Shown: positions 63,631-64,000 of the stretch, piece by piece
Layout: every line of letters begins with the position of its first letter
Position numbering within the stretch: position 1 is the stretch's first letter
DNA from: Anaerovorax sp. IOR16
GTDB taxonomy: Bacteria; Bacillota; Clostridia; Peptostreptococcales; Anaerovoracaceae
Assembly: GCF_017168145.1 (NCBI RefSeq)
Contig: NZ_JADQTL010000012.1
Coordinates: 163,098 to 227,097 of the forward strand
Reading direction: 5' to 3'
Length of the DNA stretch: 64,000 nucleotides
Notes under the pieces: model-generated
Told to the model about the DNA's origin: nothing
Databases searched by the model: none
Seen by the model: only the letters and a program-made list of their open reading frames with translations
Made by a program: the position numbers and the translations under genes

Positions 63631-64000
<370 letters not shown>

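Overview
The window is AT-rich chromosomal DNA from an endospore-forming, S-layer-bearing anaerobic Firmicute of the Clostridia type. The evidence is low GC, SigA-type TTGACA/TATAAT promoters, strong GGAGG ribosome-binding sites, sporulation genes (spoIIM, spoVS, a pdaB-like deacetylase, a YaaH-like GH18 protein), a valine T-box, an SLH-anchored surface protein, an EtfAB-linked 2-hydroxyacid dehydrogenase and a nickel-pincer LarA homologue. I do not assign a genus.

Layout. 1-4 kb: the 3' end of a class A PBP, then a transglutaminase-like membrane gene split by an IS256-family element (2265-3746) with a perfect 9-bp target duplication. 4-25 kb: housekeeping genes, almost all on the minus strand: a DGC-domain protein and a GNAT, ftsY-smc-rnc-plsX, a small lipoprotein, an SSB-like protein, pdaB; an FAH-family/MATE pair on plus; a lipid kinase, folC and valS behind a T-box; rnhB-rbgA; rplS with an L19-type leader; a Xer-type recombinase with an altered active-site motif. 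25-32 kb: spoIIM, nudix, proC, proB, purB and a chemoreceptor. 32-39.7 kb: a locus with two cobalamin riboswitches, an SseB-family gene, a small secreted DUF4430-type protein and a 1703-residue SLH protein that combines a squalene-cyclase-like alpha/alpha region with a DUF4430 domain. That domain pair occurs in animal intrinsic factor and transcobalamin. 39.9-48.2 kb: a 2-hydroxyacid locus (FAD oxidase, EtfA, EtfB, FadR-type regulator, YjiH transporter, aminotransferase, LarA), with a TGGT-N3-ACCA-type site just downstream of the -10 of each of its three minus-strand operons. 48.4-52.4 kb: spoVS, a candidate small RNA with C-rich loops, an RNase H-like gene, a phosphoesterase and a proA broken by a one-base frameshift. 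52.6-55.8 kb: an operon of two NifX-like proteins, two ferredoxin-MinD ATPases, a DUF134 regulator and a DUF5320 protein behind a promoter with two GACATATGTC palindromes. 56-62.4 kb: a glycine-zipper protein, tRNA-Arg(ACG) and a degenerate duplicate of its 3' end flanking a DUF2812 gene, azlCD, a GH18 protein and a BlaI/M56 regulatory pair. 62.5-64 kb: the distal end of an rRNA operon (23S, 5S, minus strand) followed by repeated 5S-3'-end/terminator cassettes.

Best candidate for an undescribed system: the riboswitch-controlled, S-layer-anchored, intrinsic-factor-like corrinoid-capture locus at 32.2-39.7 kb. The operator-linked hydroxyacid regulon (43-48 kb) and the C-rich small RNA (about 48.96-49.05 kb) come next.
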